From Paraburkholderia caribensis (lineage in GTDB: Bacteria > Pseudomonadota > Gammaproteobacteria > Burkholderiales > Burkholderiaceae), in the NCBI RefSeq assembly GCF_002902945.1, contig NZ_CP026101.1:1860001-1924000 (forward strand): a DNA stretch of 64,000 nucleotides. The letters run 5' to 3'. The position numbers and the translations under genes were made by a program. Shown here piece by piece: positions 52,963 to 62,368 of the stretch (its first letter is position 1; the number at the start of each line of letters is the position of its first letter). The notes beneath the pieces are model-generated. The model saw only the letters and a list, made by a program, of their open reading frames with translations. It ran no database searches and was not told the origin of the DNA.

Positions 52963-54114
52963 ATGGCCCAGTCATCCGTTCCGTTTTTGCCGTTCGTCCG
53001 TCCCGAGATCGATGAAGAAACGATCCAGGGTGTAGTCGACGTGCTCCGCTCCGGCTGGATCACGACGGGCCCGCAAAACCAGGCGTTCGAAAAGGCATTG
53101 TCGGAATACTGCGGCGGCCGCCCGGTGCGCACGTTCAACTCGGGCACGGCGACGCTGGAAATCGGTCTGCGCATCGCGGGCGTCGGCGCCGGCGACGAAG
53201 TCATCACGACGCCGGCAACCTGGGTGTCAACCAGCAACGTGATTCTGGAAGTGGGCGCGACGCCCGTGTTCGTCGATATCGACCCGGCCACGCGCAACAT
53301 CGATCTGGATTTGCTGGAAAAGGCGATCACGCCGCGCACCCGGGCGATCATCCCCGTGTTCCTGTCGGGCCTGCCCGTCGACATGGACCGCCTCTACGCG
53401 ATCGCCCGCGCCCACCAGCTGCGCGTGATCGAAGACGCTGCGCAGGCGTTCGGCTCGACGTGGAAGGGCGAGCGTATCGGCAAGCTCGGCGACATCGTGT
53501 CGTTCAGCTTCCACGCGAACAAGAACCTGACCTCGATCGAAGGCGGTGCGCTGGTGCTGAACAACGAGGAAGAAGCCGTCCTCGCGCAGAAGTACCGGCT
53601 GCAAGGCATCGTGCGCACGGGTTTCGACGGCATGGATTGCGAATTGCTGGGTGGCAAGTACAACCTGACGGACGTCGCGGCGCGCGTCGGCCTCGGCCAG
53701 CTGCAGCATATCGAGCGCTTCAACGCTCAGCGCAAGAAGCTCGCGCGCGCGTATTTCGATGGTTTCGAAGGCGGCGCAGCCGTCAGGCTCGGCATGGGCC
53801 TGCCGCTCGCGGACTTCGAGAACAGCAACTGGCACATGTTCCTCGTGACCCTGCCCCTTGCGCGCCTGTCGCTCAGCCGCGCGGGGTTCATGGAACAGAT
53901 GAAGGAACGCGGCATCGGCACAGGCACGCACTACCCGGCCATCCACCTGTTTTCGCTGTACCGGGCGATGGGCTACAGGGAGGGCATGTATCCGCATGCG
54001 GAGCACTATGGCGCGACCACCCTCACGCTGCCGCTCTTCACGCAGATGAATGAAGGCGACGTCGCGCGGGTGTGCCGCGCCGTCAACGAGATTTGCGAAC
54101 AATACGGCCGATAA
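52963..54114 (+). CDS. arnB: UDP-4-amino-4-deoxy-L-arabinose aminotransferase ArnB
   Basis: 383 residues of the DegT/DnrJ/EryC1/StrS family. RPEIDEETIQGVVDVLRSGWITTGPQNQAFE at the start, GGRPVRTFNSGTATLEIGL, and the PLP-binding Lys187 in FHANKNLTS. It aminates UDP-4-keto-arabinose using glutamate. Length and motifs match E. coli ArnB (379-385). No obvious Shine-Dalgarno site precedes ATG 52963. It is the first gene of arnB-arnC-arnA(FT)-arnA(DH)-arnD. Confidence 0.95.
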   Translation: MAQSSVPFLPFVRPEIDEETIQGVVDVLRSGWITTGPQNQAFEKALSEYCGGRPVRTFNSGTATLEIGLRIAGVGAGDEVITTPATWVSTSNVILEVGATPVFVDIDPATRNIDLDLLEKAITPRTRAIIPVFLSGLPVDMDRLYAIARAHQLRVIEDAAQAFGSTWKGERIGKLGDIVSFSFHANKNLTSIEGGALVLNNEEEAVLAQKYRLQGIVRTGFDGMDCELLGGKYNLTDVAARVGLGQLQHIERFNAQRKKLARAYFDGFEGGAAVRLGMGLPLADFENSNWHMFLVTLPLARLSLSRAGFMEQMKERGIGTGTHYPAIHLFSLYRAMGYREGMYPHAEHYGATTLTLPLFTQMNEGDVARVCRAVNEICEQYGR

Positions 54115-54144
54115 TCAGGTCAACCAAGCGGAAACCCAGCGGAA

Positions 54145-55194
54145 ATGAATCAAACGGACCCACGCCCGGTCACTCCCGAACTCTCGGTCATCATCCCCGT
54201 GTACAACGAGGAAGCGGGGCTCGGCGAGCTGTTCTCGCGCCTGTACCCGGCCCTCGACGCGCTCGGCACGGGCTACGAGGTGATCTTCATCAACGACGGC
54301 AGCCGCGACCGGTCGGCGGCGCTGCTTGCCGAGCAGTTCCGCGCCCGTCCCGACACCACGCGCGTGATCCTGCTGAACGGCAACTACGGGCAGCACATGG
54401 CGATCCTCGCGGGCTTCGAGCAGTCGCGCGGTCAGATCGTCGTCACGCTCGACGCCGACCTGCAGAACCCGCCCGAAGAAATCGGCAAGCTGTGCGCGAA
54501 GATGCGCGAAGGCTTCGACTACGTCGGCACGATCCGCATGCAGCGCCAGGACAGCTTGTGGCGACGCAAGGCGTCGCTGGTGATGAACCGGCTGCGCGAG
54601 CGCATCACACGCATCAAGATGACCGACCAGGGCTGCATGCTGCGCGCGTACAGCCGCCATATCGTCGACACCATCAACCGCTGCGGCGAAATCAACACGT
54701 TCATCCCCGCGCTCGCGTACACGTTCGCGCAAAACCCCGTCGAAATCGACGTCGCGCATGAAGAGCGCTTCGCGGGCGAATCGAAGTATTCGCTCTACAG
54801 CCTGATCCGCCTGAACTTCGATCTCGTGACGGGCTTCTCGGTCGTGCCGCTGCAATGGCTGTCGTTCATCGGCGTGATTCTTTCGATGGGCTCGGCCGCC
54901 CTGTTCGTACTGCTGCTGATCCGCCGCTTCATCATCGGCGCGGAAGTGCAAGGCGTGTTCACGCTGTTCGCCATCACGTTCTTCATGCTCGGCGTGATCA
55001 TCTTCGCGCTCGGCTTGCTCGGCGAATATATCGGCCGGATCTACCAGCAGGTCCGTGCGCGGCCGCGCTATCTGGTGCAGACCATCCTCGAACAGCGCAA
55101 CGGCGAGCCGGTTGTCGCGCAGCCGCGCCAGTCGGTCGTCCCGGGCGTGCAGCCCGCGCCCGTCACGGGCAACGACCAGGGGCTCATCCGATGA
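54145..55194 (+). CDS. arnC: Undecaprenyl-phosphate Ara4FN transferase ArnC
   Basis: 349 residues. A GT2 domain (LSVIIPVYNEEAGL at the start; TLDADLQNPPEEI carrying the DxD) precedes two C-terminal membrane helices (from ~240: GVILSMGSAALFVLLLIRRFIIG and TLFAITFFMLGVIIFALGLLGEY). It links Ara4-formyl-N to undecaprenyl phosphate on the cytoplasmic face. A Gln/Pro/Val-rich tail extends the C-terminus. The stop overlaps the next gene by 4 nt. Confidence 0.95.
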   Translation: MNQTDPRPVTPELSVIIPVYNEEAGLGELFSRLYPALDALGTGYEVIFINDGSRDRSAALLAEQFRARPDTTRVILLNGNYGQHMAILAGFEQSRGQIVVTLDADLQNPPEEIGKLCAKMREGFDYVGTIRMQRQDSLWRRKASLVMNRLRERITRIKMTDQGCMLRAYSRHIVDTINRCGEINTFIPALAYTFAQNPVEIDVAHEERFAGESKYSLYSLIRLNFDLVTGFSVVPLQWLSFIGVILSMGSAALFVLLLIRRFIIGAEVQGVFTLFAITFFMLGVIIFALGLLGEYIGRIYQQVRARPRYLVQTILEQRNGEPVVAQPRQSVVPGVQPAPVTGNDQGLIR

Positions 55195-56138
55195 AGCCGC
55201 GCGCCGTCGTTTTCGCCTATCACAACGTCGGCGTGCGCTGTCTGCAGGTGCTGCTCGCGCGCGGCGTCGACGTCGCGCTGGTCGTCACGCACGAAGACAG
55301 TCCGACGGAAAACATCTGGTTCGGCAGCGTCGCGTCGGTGGCGGCCGAACACGGCATTCCCGTCGTCACGCCCGCCGATCCGAAGAGCCCGGAGTTGCGC
55401 GCGCGCGTGGTCGACGCACGGCCGGACTTCATCTTCTCGTTCTACTACCGGCACATGCTGCCCGTCGATCTGCTGGCCGTCGCGCCGCGCGGCGCGTACA
55501 ACATGCATGGCTCGCTGCTGCCGAAGTATCGCGGCCGCGTGCCGACCAACTGGGCGGTGCTCAACGGCGAAACCGAGACGGGCGCGACGCTGCACGAAAT
55601 GGCCGCGAAGCCGGATGCCGGCGCGATCATCGCGCAGACGCCCGTGCCCATCCTGCCCGACGACACGGCCGCGCAGGTGTTCGACAAGGTAACCGTAGCC
55701 GCCGAGCAGACGCTGTGGCGCGCGCTGCCCGCCCTGCTCAGGGGCGAGGCGCCGCATCTGCCGAACGACCTCGCGCACGGCAGCTACTTCGGCGGACGCA
55801 AGCCGGAAGACGGGCGCATCGACTTCAGCCAGAACGGCCAGCAGGTCTACAACCTGATTCGCGCCGTCGCGCCGCCGTATCCGGGGGCGTTCACGGACAT
55901 CGGAGACACGCGCTTCGTCGTCGCGCGGGCGCGGCTTGCGCCGCCGGGCGCGCCAGGCGGAGATTTGCCGCCCGGCATCCACGTAGGCGATAATGGCTTT
56001 TTTGCGACATGCGGCGACGGCCGCGTCATCGTGATCCACGAATTGCGGCATCAGCGCGACGATCAGCACCACAACAGCGAGCGTGTCGTCACCCCCGCCG
56101 AATTCACCCAGCTCACTCAATCTTCCCGTAACACATGA
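55191..56138 (+). CDS. arnA: UDP-Ara4N formyltransferase (stand-alone N-terminal ArnA domain)
   Basis: 315 residues. A formyltransferase fold with catalytic Asn and His in GAYNMHGSLLPKYRGRVPTNW and Asp in MAAKPDAGAI. It formylates UDP-Ara4N with N10-formyl-THF, so that ArnC accepts it. In enterics this is the N-terminal half of a bifunctional ArnA; here it is a separate gene. The start overlaps arnC by 4 nt (ATGA) and the stop overlaps the next gene by 4 nt. Confidence 0.92.
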   Translation: MKPRAVVFAYHNVGVRCLQVLLARGVDVALVVTHEDSPTENIWFGSVASVAAEHGIPVVTPADPKSPELRARVVDARPDFIFSFYYRHMLPVDLLAVAPRGAYNMHGSLLPKYRGRVPTNWAVLNGETETGATLHEMAAKPDAGAIIAQTPVPILPDDTAAQVFDKVTVAAEQTLWRALPALLRGEAPHLPNDLAHGSYFGGRKPEDGRIDFSQNGQQVYNLIRAVAPPYPGAFTDIGDTRFVVARARLAPPGAPGGDLPPGIHVGDNGFFATCGDGRVIVIHELRHQRDDQHHNSERVVTPAEFTQLTQSSRNT

Positions 56139-57181
56139 AAAAAGTCCTGATTCTGGGTGTGAACGGCTTCATCGGCCATCACCTGTCCAAGCGCATTCTC
56201 GAAACGACCGATTGGGAAGTGTTCGGCATGGACATGCAGACCGAACGCCTCGGCGATCTCGTCAACCACGAGCGCATGCATTTCTTCGAAGGTGATATCA
56301 CGATCAACAAGGAGTGGGTCGAGTATCACGTGAAGAAATGCGACGTGATCCTGCCGCTGGTCGCGATCGCCACGCCCGCTACGTACGTCAAGCAGCCGCT
56401 GCGCGTGTTCGAGCTGGACTTCGAGGCGAACCTGCCTATCGTCCGTTCGGCCGTGAAGTACGGCAAGCATCTCGTCTTCCCGTCCACGTCGGAAGTCTAT
56501 GGCATGTGCTCCGACGAGCAGTTCGACCCCGACGAGTCCGCCCTCACCTACGGCCCGATCAACAAGCCGCGCTGGATCTACGCGTGCTCGAAGCAGCTGA
56601 TGGACCGCGTGATCTGGGGCTACGGCATGGAAGGCCTGAACTTCACGCTGTTCCGTCCGTTCAACTGGATTGGCCCCGGCCTCGACTCGATCTACACGCC
56701 GAAGGAAGGTTCGTCGCGCGTGGTCACGCAGTTCCTCGGCCATATCGTGCGCGGCGAAAACATCAGCCTGGTGGACGGCGGCGCGCAGAAGCGCGCGTTC
56801 ACGGATATCGACGACGGCATCAGCGCACTGATGAAGATCATCGAGAACAAGGACGGCGTCGCGACGGGCAAGATCTACAACATCGGCAATCCGACCAACA
56901 ACTTCTCGGTGCGCGAACTCGCGCACAAGATGCTCGCGCTCGCCGCCGAATTCCCCGAGTACGCGGAAACGGCGAAGAAGGTGCAGCTGGTCGAGACGTC
57001 GTCGGGTGCCTATTACGGCGCGGGCTATCAGGACGTGCAGAACCGCGTGCCGAAGATCGACAACACGATGCAGGAACTCAAGTGGGCGCCGACGTCGACC
57101 TTCGACGAAGCGCTGCGCAAGATCTTCGAAGCGTATCGCGGCCACGTCGGCGAGGCACGCGCCCTCGTCGAGCAACAGTAA
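56135..57181 (+). CDS. UDP-glucuronate decarboxylase (stand-alone C-terminal ArnA domain)
   Basis: 348 residues of the extended SDR family. It begins VLILGVNGFIGHHLSKRIL (NAD-binding GxxGFIG). The segment YACSKQLMDRVIWGYG, with the active-site YxxxK preserved as Tyr-Ala-Cys-Ser-Lys, and FRPFNWIGPGLDSI (ArnA-specific) follow. It oxidatively decarboxylates UDP-glucuronate to UDP-4-keto-arabinose. With the previous gene it replaces the bifunctional enteric ArnA. It overlaps that gene by 4 nt. Confidence 0.93.
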   Translation: MKKVLILGVNGFIGHHLSKRILETTDWEVFGMDMQTERLGDLVNHERMHFFEGDITINKEWVEYHVKKCDVILPLVAIATPATYVKQPLRVFELDFEANLPIVRSAVKYGKHLVFPSTSEVYGMCSDEQFDPDESALTYGPINKPRWIYACSKQLMDRVIWGYGMEGLNFTLFRPFNWIGPGLDSIYTPKEGSSRVVTQFLGHIVRGENISLVDGGAQKRAFTDIDDGISALMKIIENKDGVATGKIYNIGNPTNNFSVRELAHKMLALAAEFPEYAETAKKVQLVETSSGAYYGAGYQDVQNRVPKIDNTMQELKWAPTSTFDEALRKIFEAYRGHVGEARALVEQQ

Positions 57182-57193
57182 GGGCTTTCGCGC

Positions 57194-58090
57194 TTGGCTC
57201 TGATCGTCCTGAAGATCGATGTCGATACGCTGCGCGGCACGCGCGAAGGCGTGCCGAATCTCGCGCGTATCTTCGACCGCTACAAGGCGCGCGCCACGTT
57301 CCTGTTCAGCCTCGGCCCGGACCACACCGGCTGGGCGATGCGGCGCGTGCTGCGGCCGGGCTTTCTGAAGAAGGTGTCGCGCACGTCGGTGGTCGAGCAT
57401 TACGGCGTGAAGCAGTTGATGTACGGCGTGCTGCTGCCGGGCCCCGACATCGGCGCGCGCGCGCGTTCCGAAATGCGCGCCATCCACGAAGCCGGCTTCG
57501 AATGCGGCATTCATACGTGGGATCACGTGTACTGGCAGGACAACGTGCGTTCGCGTCCGCGCGACTGGACCGTCGCGCAGATGCAGAAGAGCCACGACCG
57601 CTTTGCCGAGATTTTCGGCATGCCGCCCGTCACGCACGGCGCGGCCGGCTGGCAGATGAACGGCCACGCGTTCGAGCAGATCGACGCATGGGGCATGCAG
57701 TACGCGTCCGATGGACGCGGGCATGCGCCGTACTTCCCGGTGGTCGGCGGCCGCACGCTGTCGCATGTGCAGATGCCGACCACGCTGCCCACGCTCGACG
57801 AGGTGCTGGGCATCGACGGCATCGACACGCACAACGTCGCCGCGTGGATGCTGAAGCGCACGGAAAACAATCCGCACGATCAGGTGTTCACGCTGCACGC
57901 GGAACTCGAGGGCCAGAAGCTTGCGCCCGTATTCGAACAGCTGCTTGCCGGCTGGCGCGCACAAGGCCACACGTTCGCCACGATGGGCGATTATCACGCC
58001 ACGCTAGACCGTGACACACTGCCGTCGTACCCTGTGACGTGGGGCGAGATTCCGGGCCGTTCCGGCGAACTGATCGTTCAGCCCGACTAG
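57194..58090 (+). CDS. arnD: Ara4FN-undecaprenyl-phosphate deformylase ArnD
   Basis: 298 residues of the NodB/polysaccharide-deacetylase family. It opens ALIVLKIDVDTLRGTREGVP (metal Asp in IDVDT), continues EAGFECGIHTWDHVYWQ (metal His pair), and ends GEIPGRSGELIVQPD. It removes the formyl group after ArnC, making transfer irreversible. The start is TTG at 57194; AAGGG precedes it and no ATG fits the conserved N-terminus. It is the last gene of the arnB operon. Confidence 0.93.
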   Translation: MALIVLKIDVDTLRGTREGVPNLARIFDRYKARATFLFSLGPDHTGWAMRRVLRPGFLKKVSRTSVVEHYGVKQLMYGVLLPGPDIGARARSEMRAIHEAGFECGIHTWDHVYWQDNVRSRPRDWTVAQMQKSHDRFAEIFGMPPVTHGAAGWQMNGHAFEQIDAWGMQYASDGRGHAPYFPVVGGRTLSHVQMPTTLPTLDEVLGIDGIDTHNVAAWMLKRTENNPHDQVFTLHAELEGQKLAPVFEQLLAGWRAQGHTFATMGDYHATLDRDTLPSYPVTWGEIPGRSGELIVQPD

Positions 58091-58128
58091 CCGCACGGCG
58101 GCCGGGCATCATTCGACTCATTCGACCC

Positions 58129-58245
58129 ATGTCGAAGCCCTCATTGGCCGAACGCGCGACACGTGCCGAAGCACACCCGGCAGCCCCGAAGAATGCGCTC
58201 AGGCGTGCGGCCCGCGCCGCCGCCGACACCGATAACAATCCATAA
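58129..58245 (+). CDS. Possible small basic protein of 38 residues
   Basis: ATG 58129 opens MSKPSLAERATRAEAHPAAP followed by an Ala/Arg-rich stretch and NNP at the end. It fits in the 170-nt gap between arnD and bcp, 15 nt before bcp. No strong ribosome-binding site is visible, and it could be chance in GC-rich DNA. I do not recognise it. Confidence 0.25.
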   Translation: MSKPSLAERATRAEAHPAAPKNALRRAARAAADTDNNP

Positions 58246-58260
58246 CAACCGGAGGACCTC

Positions 58261-58722
58261 GTGCCCATCGCAGTCGATCAAGCCGTTCCCGACTTCACCG
58301 CCCCGGCTACGGGCGGCGACTTCACGCTGTCCAGCCTGCGCGGCAAGAAAGTCGTCGTGTATTTCTACCCGAAGGACAACACGCCCGGCTGCACGACGGA
58401 AGGACTGCAGTTCCGTGACCTGTATCCGAAGTTCAAAAAGGCGGGCGCGGAGATCATCGGCGTGTCGCGCGACAGCGTGCGTTCGCACGATAACTTCAAG
58501 GCCAAGCTGGAACTGCCGTTTACCTTGGTATCGGACCCTGACGAAACGCTGTGCACGCTCTTCGGCGTCATGAAATTGAAGAAAATGTATGGCAAAGAAG
58601 TACGGGGAATCGAGCGCTCCACATTCGTCATCGATGCGGAAGGCGTGCTGCGCCGCGAATGGCGCGGCGTGAAAGTGCCGGGTCACGTCGACGAGATTCT
58701 GGAGGCTGTACAAGCGCTTTGA
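58261..58722 (+). CDS. bcp: Thioredoxin-dependent thiol peroxidase Bcp (peroxiredoxin Q)
   Basis: 153 residues. DFTAPATGGDFTLSSLRGKKVVVYFYPKDNTPGCTTEGLQFRDL carries the peroxidatic Cys in TPGCTTE (~44). The usual resolving Cys five residues later is absent (GCTTEGLQF), so it is probably a 1-Cys type or uses the later Cys in ETLCTLFG. It reduces hydroperoxides. GTG 58261 has GGAGG 5 nt upstream. Confidence 0.93.
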   Translation: MPIAVDQAVPDFTAPATGGDFTLSSLRGKKVVVYFYPKDNTPGCTTEGLQFRDLYPKFKKAGAEIIGVSRDSVRSHDNFKAKLELPFTLVSDPDETLCTLFGVMKLKKMYGKEVRGIERSTFVIDAEGVLRREWRGVKVPGHVDEILEAVQAL

Positions 58723-58858
58723 GGCGCGTTATATTGGGCCGCAATGAGTGCCTGTTCACATACTTTTTTCCGCAGTTGCGCAGCAGATCGCGTCGTCGTC
58801 GCCGCTGACAATAAGGCAACGATGCGGTCCGCGAGGCGCAATGCGACGACCGAAGTCG

Positions 58859-58895
58859 AGCCGCTTGCCCCGTCTGCCGGGGCGGCGGCTTTTTT
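58859..58895 (+). terminator. Intrinsic terminator between bcp and phoH
   Basis: AGCCGC-TT-GCCCCG, loop TCTGC-like, CGGGGC-G-GCGGCT, then TTTTT. It lies ~137 nt past the bcp stop. The 353-nt gap 58723-59075 otherwise holds no gene I can support; its right end has GAGGG before the phoH start. Confidence 0.82.
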
Positions 58896-59075
58896 CATTG
58901 CGCGCAGCAGTTTGCGTCGTTCGCAGCGCACTTTCGTCAAGGAGCCGATCGAAAACCAGGCGAACCGGCATTACTAATCCGACACGCGCCACCGGACGCA
59001 AATTGCGGGCGCACGACGCACGACAGTTTGCGGCAGGCGGCGAAGAATTGTGACCCGCTTTACTTGAGGGAAACC

Positions 59076-60893
59076 ATGCCTTTGCCTACCCCACCCAGCA
59101 AGCTCGGCAATCTGTTGCCGCCTGACGAATACACGGCGAAGCCTGCAAAGCCTGGTCGAAAACAGGCGTATGAAGGGGAGCAAGCCGCATCGGCCGAATA
59201 TGGCCGCGCCAACGTCGCCGCACCGATGACGCACGCCGCCAACGCGGCCACCACGCTGCGCCCCGTTCACAACGCCGCCGAGCCCGTTGCCGAAGCCACG
59301 CCGTCGCGCGGTCGCAAGTCGAAGCAGACGGCCGCGTTGCTGCAGCCGGTCCCCGCCACGCCTGCTGTCGCCCCCGCGACGGCCGCGCCCGTGGTCGCGC
59401 GCGGCAAGGGTTCCGCCGAAGCGCAAGCGCCCGCCGCCACAAGCGCGAGGCCGACCCGCACCGGCACGAAGAAAGGCGCAGCCAGGAGCGCGCAGGTCGA
59501 GGTTCGCAAGCTGTTCGTGCTCGACACCAACGTGCTGATGCACGATCCGACCTGCCTCTTCCGCTTCGAGGAACACGACGTCTATCTGCCCATGATGACG
59601 TTGGAAGAACTCGACAATCACAAGAAGGGGATGTCGGAAGTCGCGCGCAACGCACGTCAGGTGAGCCGCACGCTGGATTCGCTCGTCGCGAATGCTGGTG
59701 ACATGTCGGAAGGCATTTCGCTCGCCCGGCTGGGCAGCCGCGAAGCGCTGGGACGCCTCTACTTCCAGACGAAGCTCACGCATATCGAGCCCGTCGAAGG
59801 CCTGCCGCAAGGCAAGGCGGACAACCAGATTCTCGGCGTCGTGCGCGCGCTGCAGCGTGACCGCGAGGACCGCCAGGTGGTGCTGGTGTCGAAAGACATC
59901 AACATGCGCATCAAGGCGCACGCGCTCGGCCTGCCCGCCGAAGACTACTTCAACGACCAGGTTCTCGAAGACAAAGACCTGCTCTACTCGGGCATCCGTC
60001 AGCTTCCGCTCGATTTCTGGGCGAAGCACGCGAAGGACATGGAGAGCTGGCAGGACACCAAGACGGGCACCACGTACTACCGCGTGACGGGTCCGCTGTG
60101 CGCGTCGATGCTGGTCAACGAGTTCGTCTATCTGGAGCCGCAGAACGGCGAGCCGGCGTTCCACGCGATCGTCCGCGAGCTGAACGGCAAGACAGCGCTC
60201 CTGCAGACGCTGCGCGACTACGGGCACCACAAGAACAACGTGTGGGGCATCACGGCGCGCAACCGCGAGCAGAACTTCGCGCTGAACCTGCTGATGAACC
60301 CGGAGATCGACTTCGTCACGCTGCTCGGCCAGGCGGGCACGGGCAAGACGCTGGTGGCGCTGGCGGCGGGCCTCGCACAGGTGCTCGATGACAAGCGCTA
60401 CAACGAGATCATCGTGACGCGCGCGACGGTGCCCGTCGGCGAAGACATCGGCTTTTTGCCGGGTACCGAAGAGGAAAAGATGCAGCCGTGGATGGGTGCA
60501 TTCGACGACAACCTCGAAGTGCTGCAGAAAACCGACGACGCAGCGGGCGAATGGGGCCGCGCGGCGACCCAGGAGCTGATCCGCTCGCGCCTGAAGATCA
60601 AGAGCATGAACTTCATGCGCGGCCGCACGTTCGTCGACAAGTATCTGATCATCGACGAGGCGCAAAACCTCACGCCGAAGCAGATGAAGACGCTCGTCAC
60701 GCGCGCCGGTCCGGGCACGAAGATCATCTGCCTTGGCAATATTGCGCAGATCGATACGCCGTATCTGACGGAAGGCAGTTCGGGCCTCACGTATGTCGTC
60801 GATCGCTTCAAGGGCTGGGCGCACAGCGGGCATGTGACGCTCGCGCGCGGCGAACGCTCGCGGTTGGCCGACTACGCGTCGGACATTCTCTAA
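59076..60893 (+). CDS. PhoH family protein with N-terminal PIN domain
   Basis: 605 residues. The first ~130 are Ala/Pro/Lys-rich and disordered-looking. A PIN domain follows (KLFVLDTNVLMHDPTCLFRF at ~145, EELDNHKKG, KDINMRIKAHALG with acidic nuclease residues). The PhoH ATPase has Walker A GQAGTGKTLVAL (~417-424) and Walker B KYLIIDEAQNLTP (~525). PIN-PhoH fusions are sequence-dependent RNA helicase/RNases in mycobacteria; the same role here is inferred. GAGGG precedes ATG 59076. An intrinsic terminator follows. Confidence 0.92.
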   Translation: MPLPTPPSKLGNLLPPDEYTAKPAKPGRKQAYEGEQAASAEYGRANVAAPMTHAANAATTLRPVHNAAEPVAEATPSRGRKSKQTAALLQPVPATPAVAPATAAPVVARGKGSAEAQAPAATSARPTRTGTKKGAARSAQVEVRKLFVLDTNVLMHDPTCLFRFEEHDVYLPMMTLEELDNHKKGMSEVARNARQVSRTLDSLVANAGDMSEGISLARLGSREALGRLYFQTKLTHIEPVEGLPQGKADNQILGVVRALQRDREDRQVVLVSKDINMRIKAHALGLPAEDYFNDQVLEDKDLLYSGIRQLPLDFWAKHAKDMESWQDTKTGTTYYRVTGPLCASMLVNEFVYLEPQNGEPAFHAIVRELNGKTALLQTLRDYGHHKNNVWGITARNREQNFALNLLMNPEIDFVTLLGQAGTGKTLVALAAGLAQVLDDKRYNEIIVTRATVPVGEDIGFLPGTEEEKMQPWMGAFDDNLEVLQKTDDAAGEWGRAATQELIRSRLKIKSMNFMRGRTFVDKYLIIDEAQNLTPKQMKTLVTRAGPGTKIICLGNIAQIDTPYLTEGSSGLTYVVDRFKGWAHSGHVTLARGERSRLADYASDIL

Positions 60894-60912
60894 CGCGCTT
60901 TCTTTGCTGTTC

Positions 60913-60950
60913 AAAAGCCGCTTCCGGTTCTCGCCGGAAGCGGCTTTTTT
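60913..60950 (+). terminator. Intrinsic terminator of phoH
   Basis: AAAAGCCGCTTCCGG, loop TTCTCG, CCGGAAGCGGCTTTTTT. The 15-bp stem with poly-T lies 20 nt past the stop codon. Confidence 0.95.
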
Positions 60951-61126
60951 CTTTGCAGTGCCTGCTTCCGTTCTCATGCGCTGGGCATATCGCCGGCAGC
61001 CGAAAACTGACATTTAGCGCGTAAACTTCAAGTAACCCATCAACTTTTCTTGCGAGAGGTCCGCCCGACGGGCTACCATCGGGCATCACCGGCTTCTGGC
61101 GGGCGTCCGCGCTCGCCTTCGCTTTC

Positions 61127-62278
61127 ATGCTTCGCCTTGCCCTGTCACTGTTGCTCGTCGCCCTGCTCGCCGCCTGCTCAGGCGCGCCGCAGAAGACCGT
61201 GCGCAGTTCGGGCGGGCCGTACGCGTCGTCGGGCGGCGCATACCGCACCGCGCCGCCGGGCTTTCCCCGTTTCGTCGATCACAGCATCGGTCGCGAGGAA
61301 ATCTCCATTCAGGCGATGAGCCTCGTCGGCGTGCCGTATCGCTGGGGCGGCAATACGCCCGATAGCGGTTTCGATTGCAGCGGACTCGTGCACTACGTCG
61401 TGCAGCGCGCGGCTTCCGTCAACCTGCCGCGCACCACGGCCGATATGAGTTCGCGCGGCGATTCCATCGAGCCCGACGAAATCGCGCCGGGCGACCTGAT
61501 TTTCTTCAACACGACCGGGCGTCCGCATTCGCATGTCGGGATCTATGTCGGCAAGCTGCGTTTCGTCAACGCACCGTCGACGGGCGGCACCGTGCGGCTC
61601 GACTACCTGACCAATCCGTACTGGGCGAAGCGCTTCGACGGCATTCGCCGGGTGGCGCCCGCGTTGAACAAACCGACGACGACGCCATTCGATACGCCGA
61701 GCTACGAAGCCGCGGCGCCTGTCTCGCCAACGCCCGCCGTCGCGGCGGCGGAAGCCGCGCCTAAACCGTCCGCGCCCGACATCGCCGGCGGCGCGTACGG
61801 TTCGTCGCGCGGCGCGTCGGGCGCTTACGCCGCGCAGACGCGCGCTCAACCCGCGCCCGTGGCGAGTCAGGGCATCGTCGCACCCGCCGCCACGGCGGCA
61901 GCCTCCGTCGATCAGTTCGAACCGCCGCCGCCCGGCATGAGCGCCGCGCAACTGCAGGCGCGCGCGGCGGGCGCCATGTCGCCCACGCCGGTCGCGTCCC
62001 CCGTTGCCGCCACGGCAGCGGACGCCACGTCCTCACGCGTCTACGGCGGCGCGGCGCGGCCCGCTTCCGCGCCCGACGCCATCGACGCCGCCGCCGATGC
62101 CTACGAACCGCCGCCTCCCGCCGCCGTAGCGGCGCGCCAGGCCCGCCAGGCGCAGATCTCCGGCGACAGCCGGGAATTGGGCGGCGTGCAGATCATGCGC
62201 GCGTCGACGGCTTCGCGCCCTGTTCCCGCGCCGACGCAAACCAATGACGACCCGATCGCCGGATTCGCCAACTACTGA
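61127..62278 (+). CDS. NlpC/P60 family lipoprotein (peptidoglycan endopeptidase)
   Basis: 383 residues. A lipoprotein signal ends LLAAC (Cys17). The NlpC/P60 domain (residues ~60-175) has catalytic Cys84 in DCSGLVHY and His136 in HSHVGIYVG. Such enzymes cleave the D-Glu-mDAP bond of stem peptides. The last ~200 residues are Ala/Pro-rich with two EPPPP-headed repeats (near 263 and 326), unlike the shorter family members. It lies between phoH and an SDR gene. Confidence 0.88.
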   Translation: MLRLALSLLLVALLAACSGAPQKTVRSSGGPYASSGGAYRTAPPGFPRFVDHSIGREEISIQAMSLVGVPYRWGGNTPDSGFDCSGLVHYVVQRAASVNLPRTTADMSSRGDSIEPDEIAPGDLIFFNTTGRPHSHVGIYVGKLRFVNAPSTGGTVRLDYLTNPYWAKRFDGIRRVAPALNKPTTTPFDTPSYEAAAPVSPTPAVAAAEAAPKPSAPDIAGGAYGSSRGASGAYAAQTRAQPAPVASQGIVAPAATAAASVDQFEPPPPGMSAAQLQARAAGAMSPTPVASPVAATAADATSSRVYGGAARPASAPDAIDAAADAYEPPPPAAVAARQARQAQISGDSRELGGVQIMRASTASRPVPAPTQTNDDPIAGFANY

Positions 62279-62368
62279 TTCGGGCCCTGCCCGTTGAGCG
62301 CCGATTCACCCGCGCCGCCGCACCTCTGCTATCTTTTGACGATATTTCCCTAACGGCGGGTGACAACG

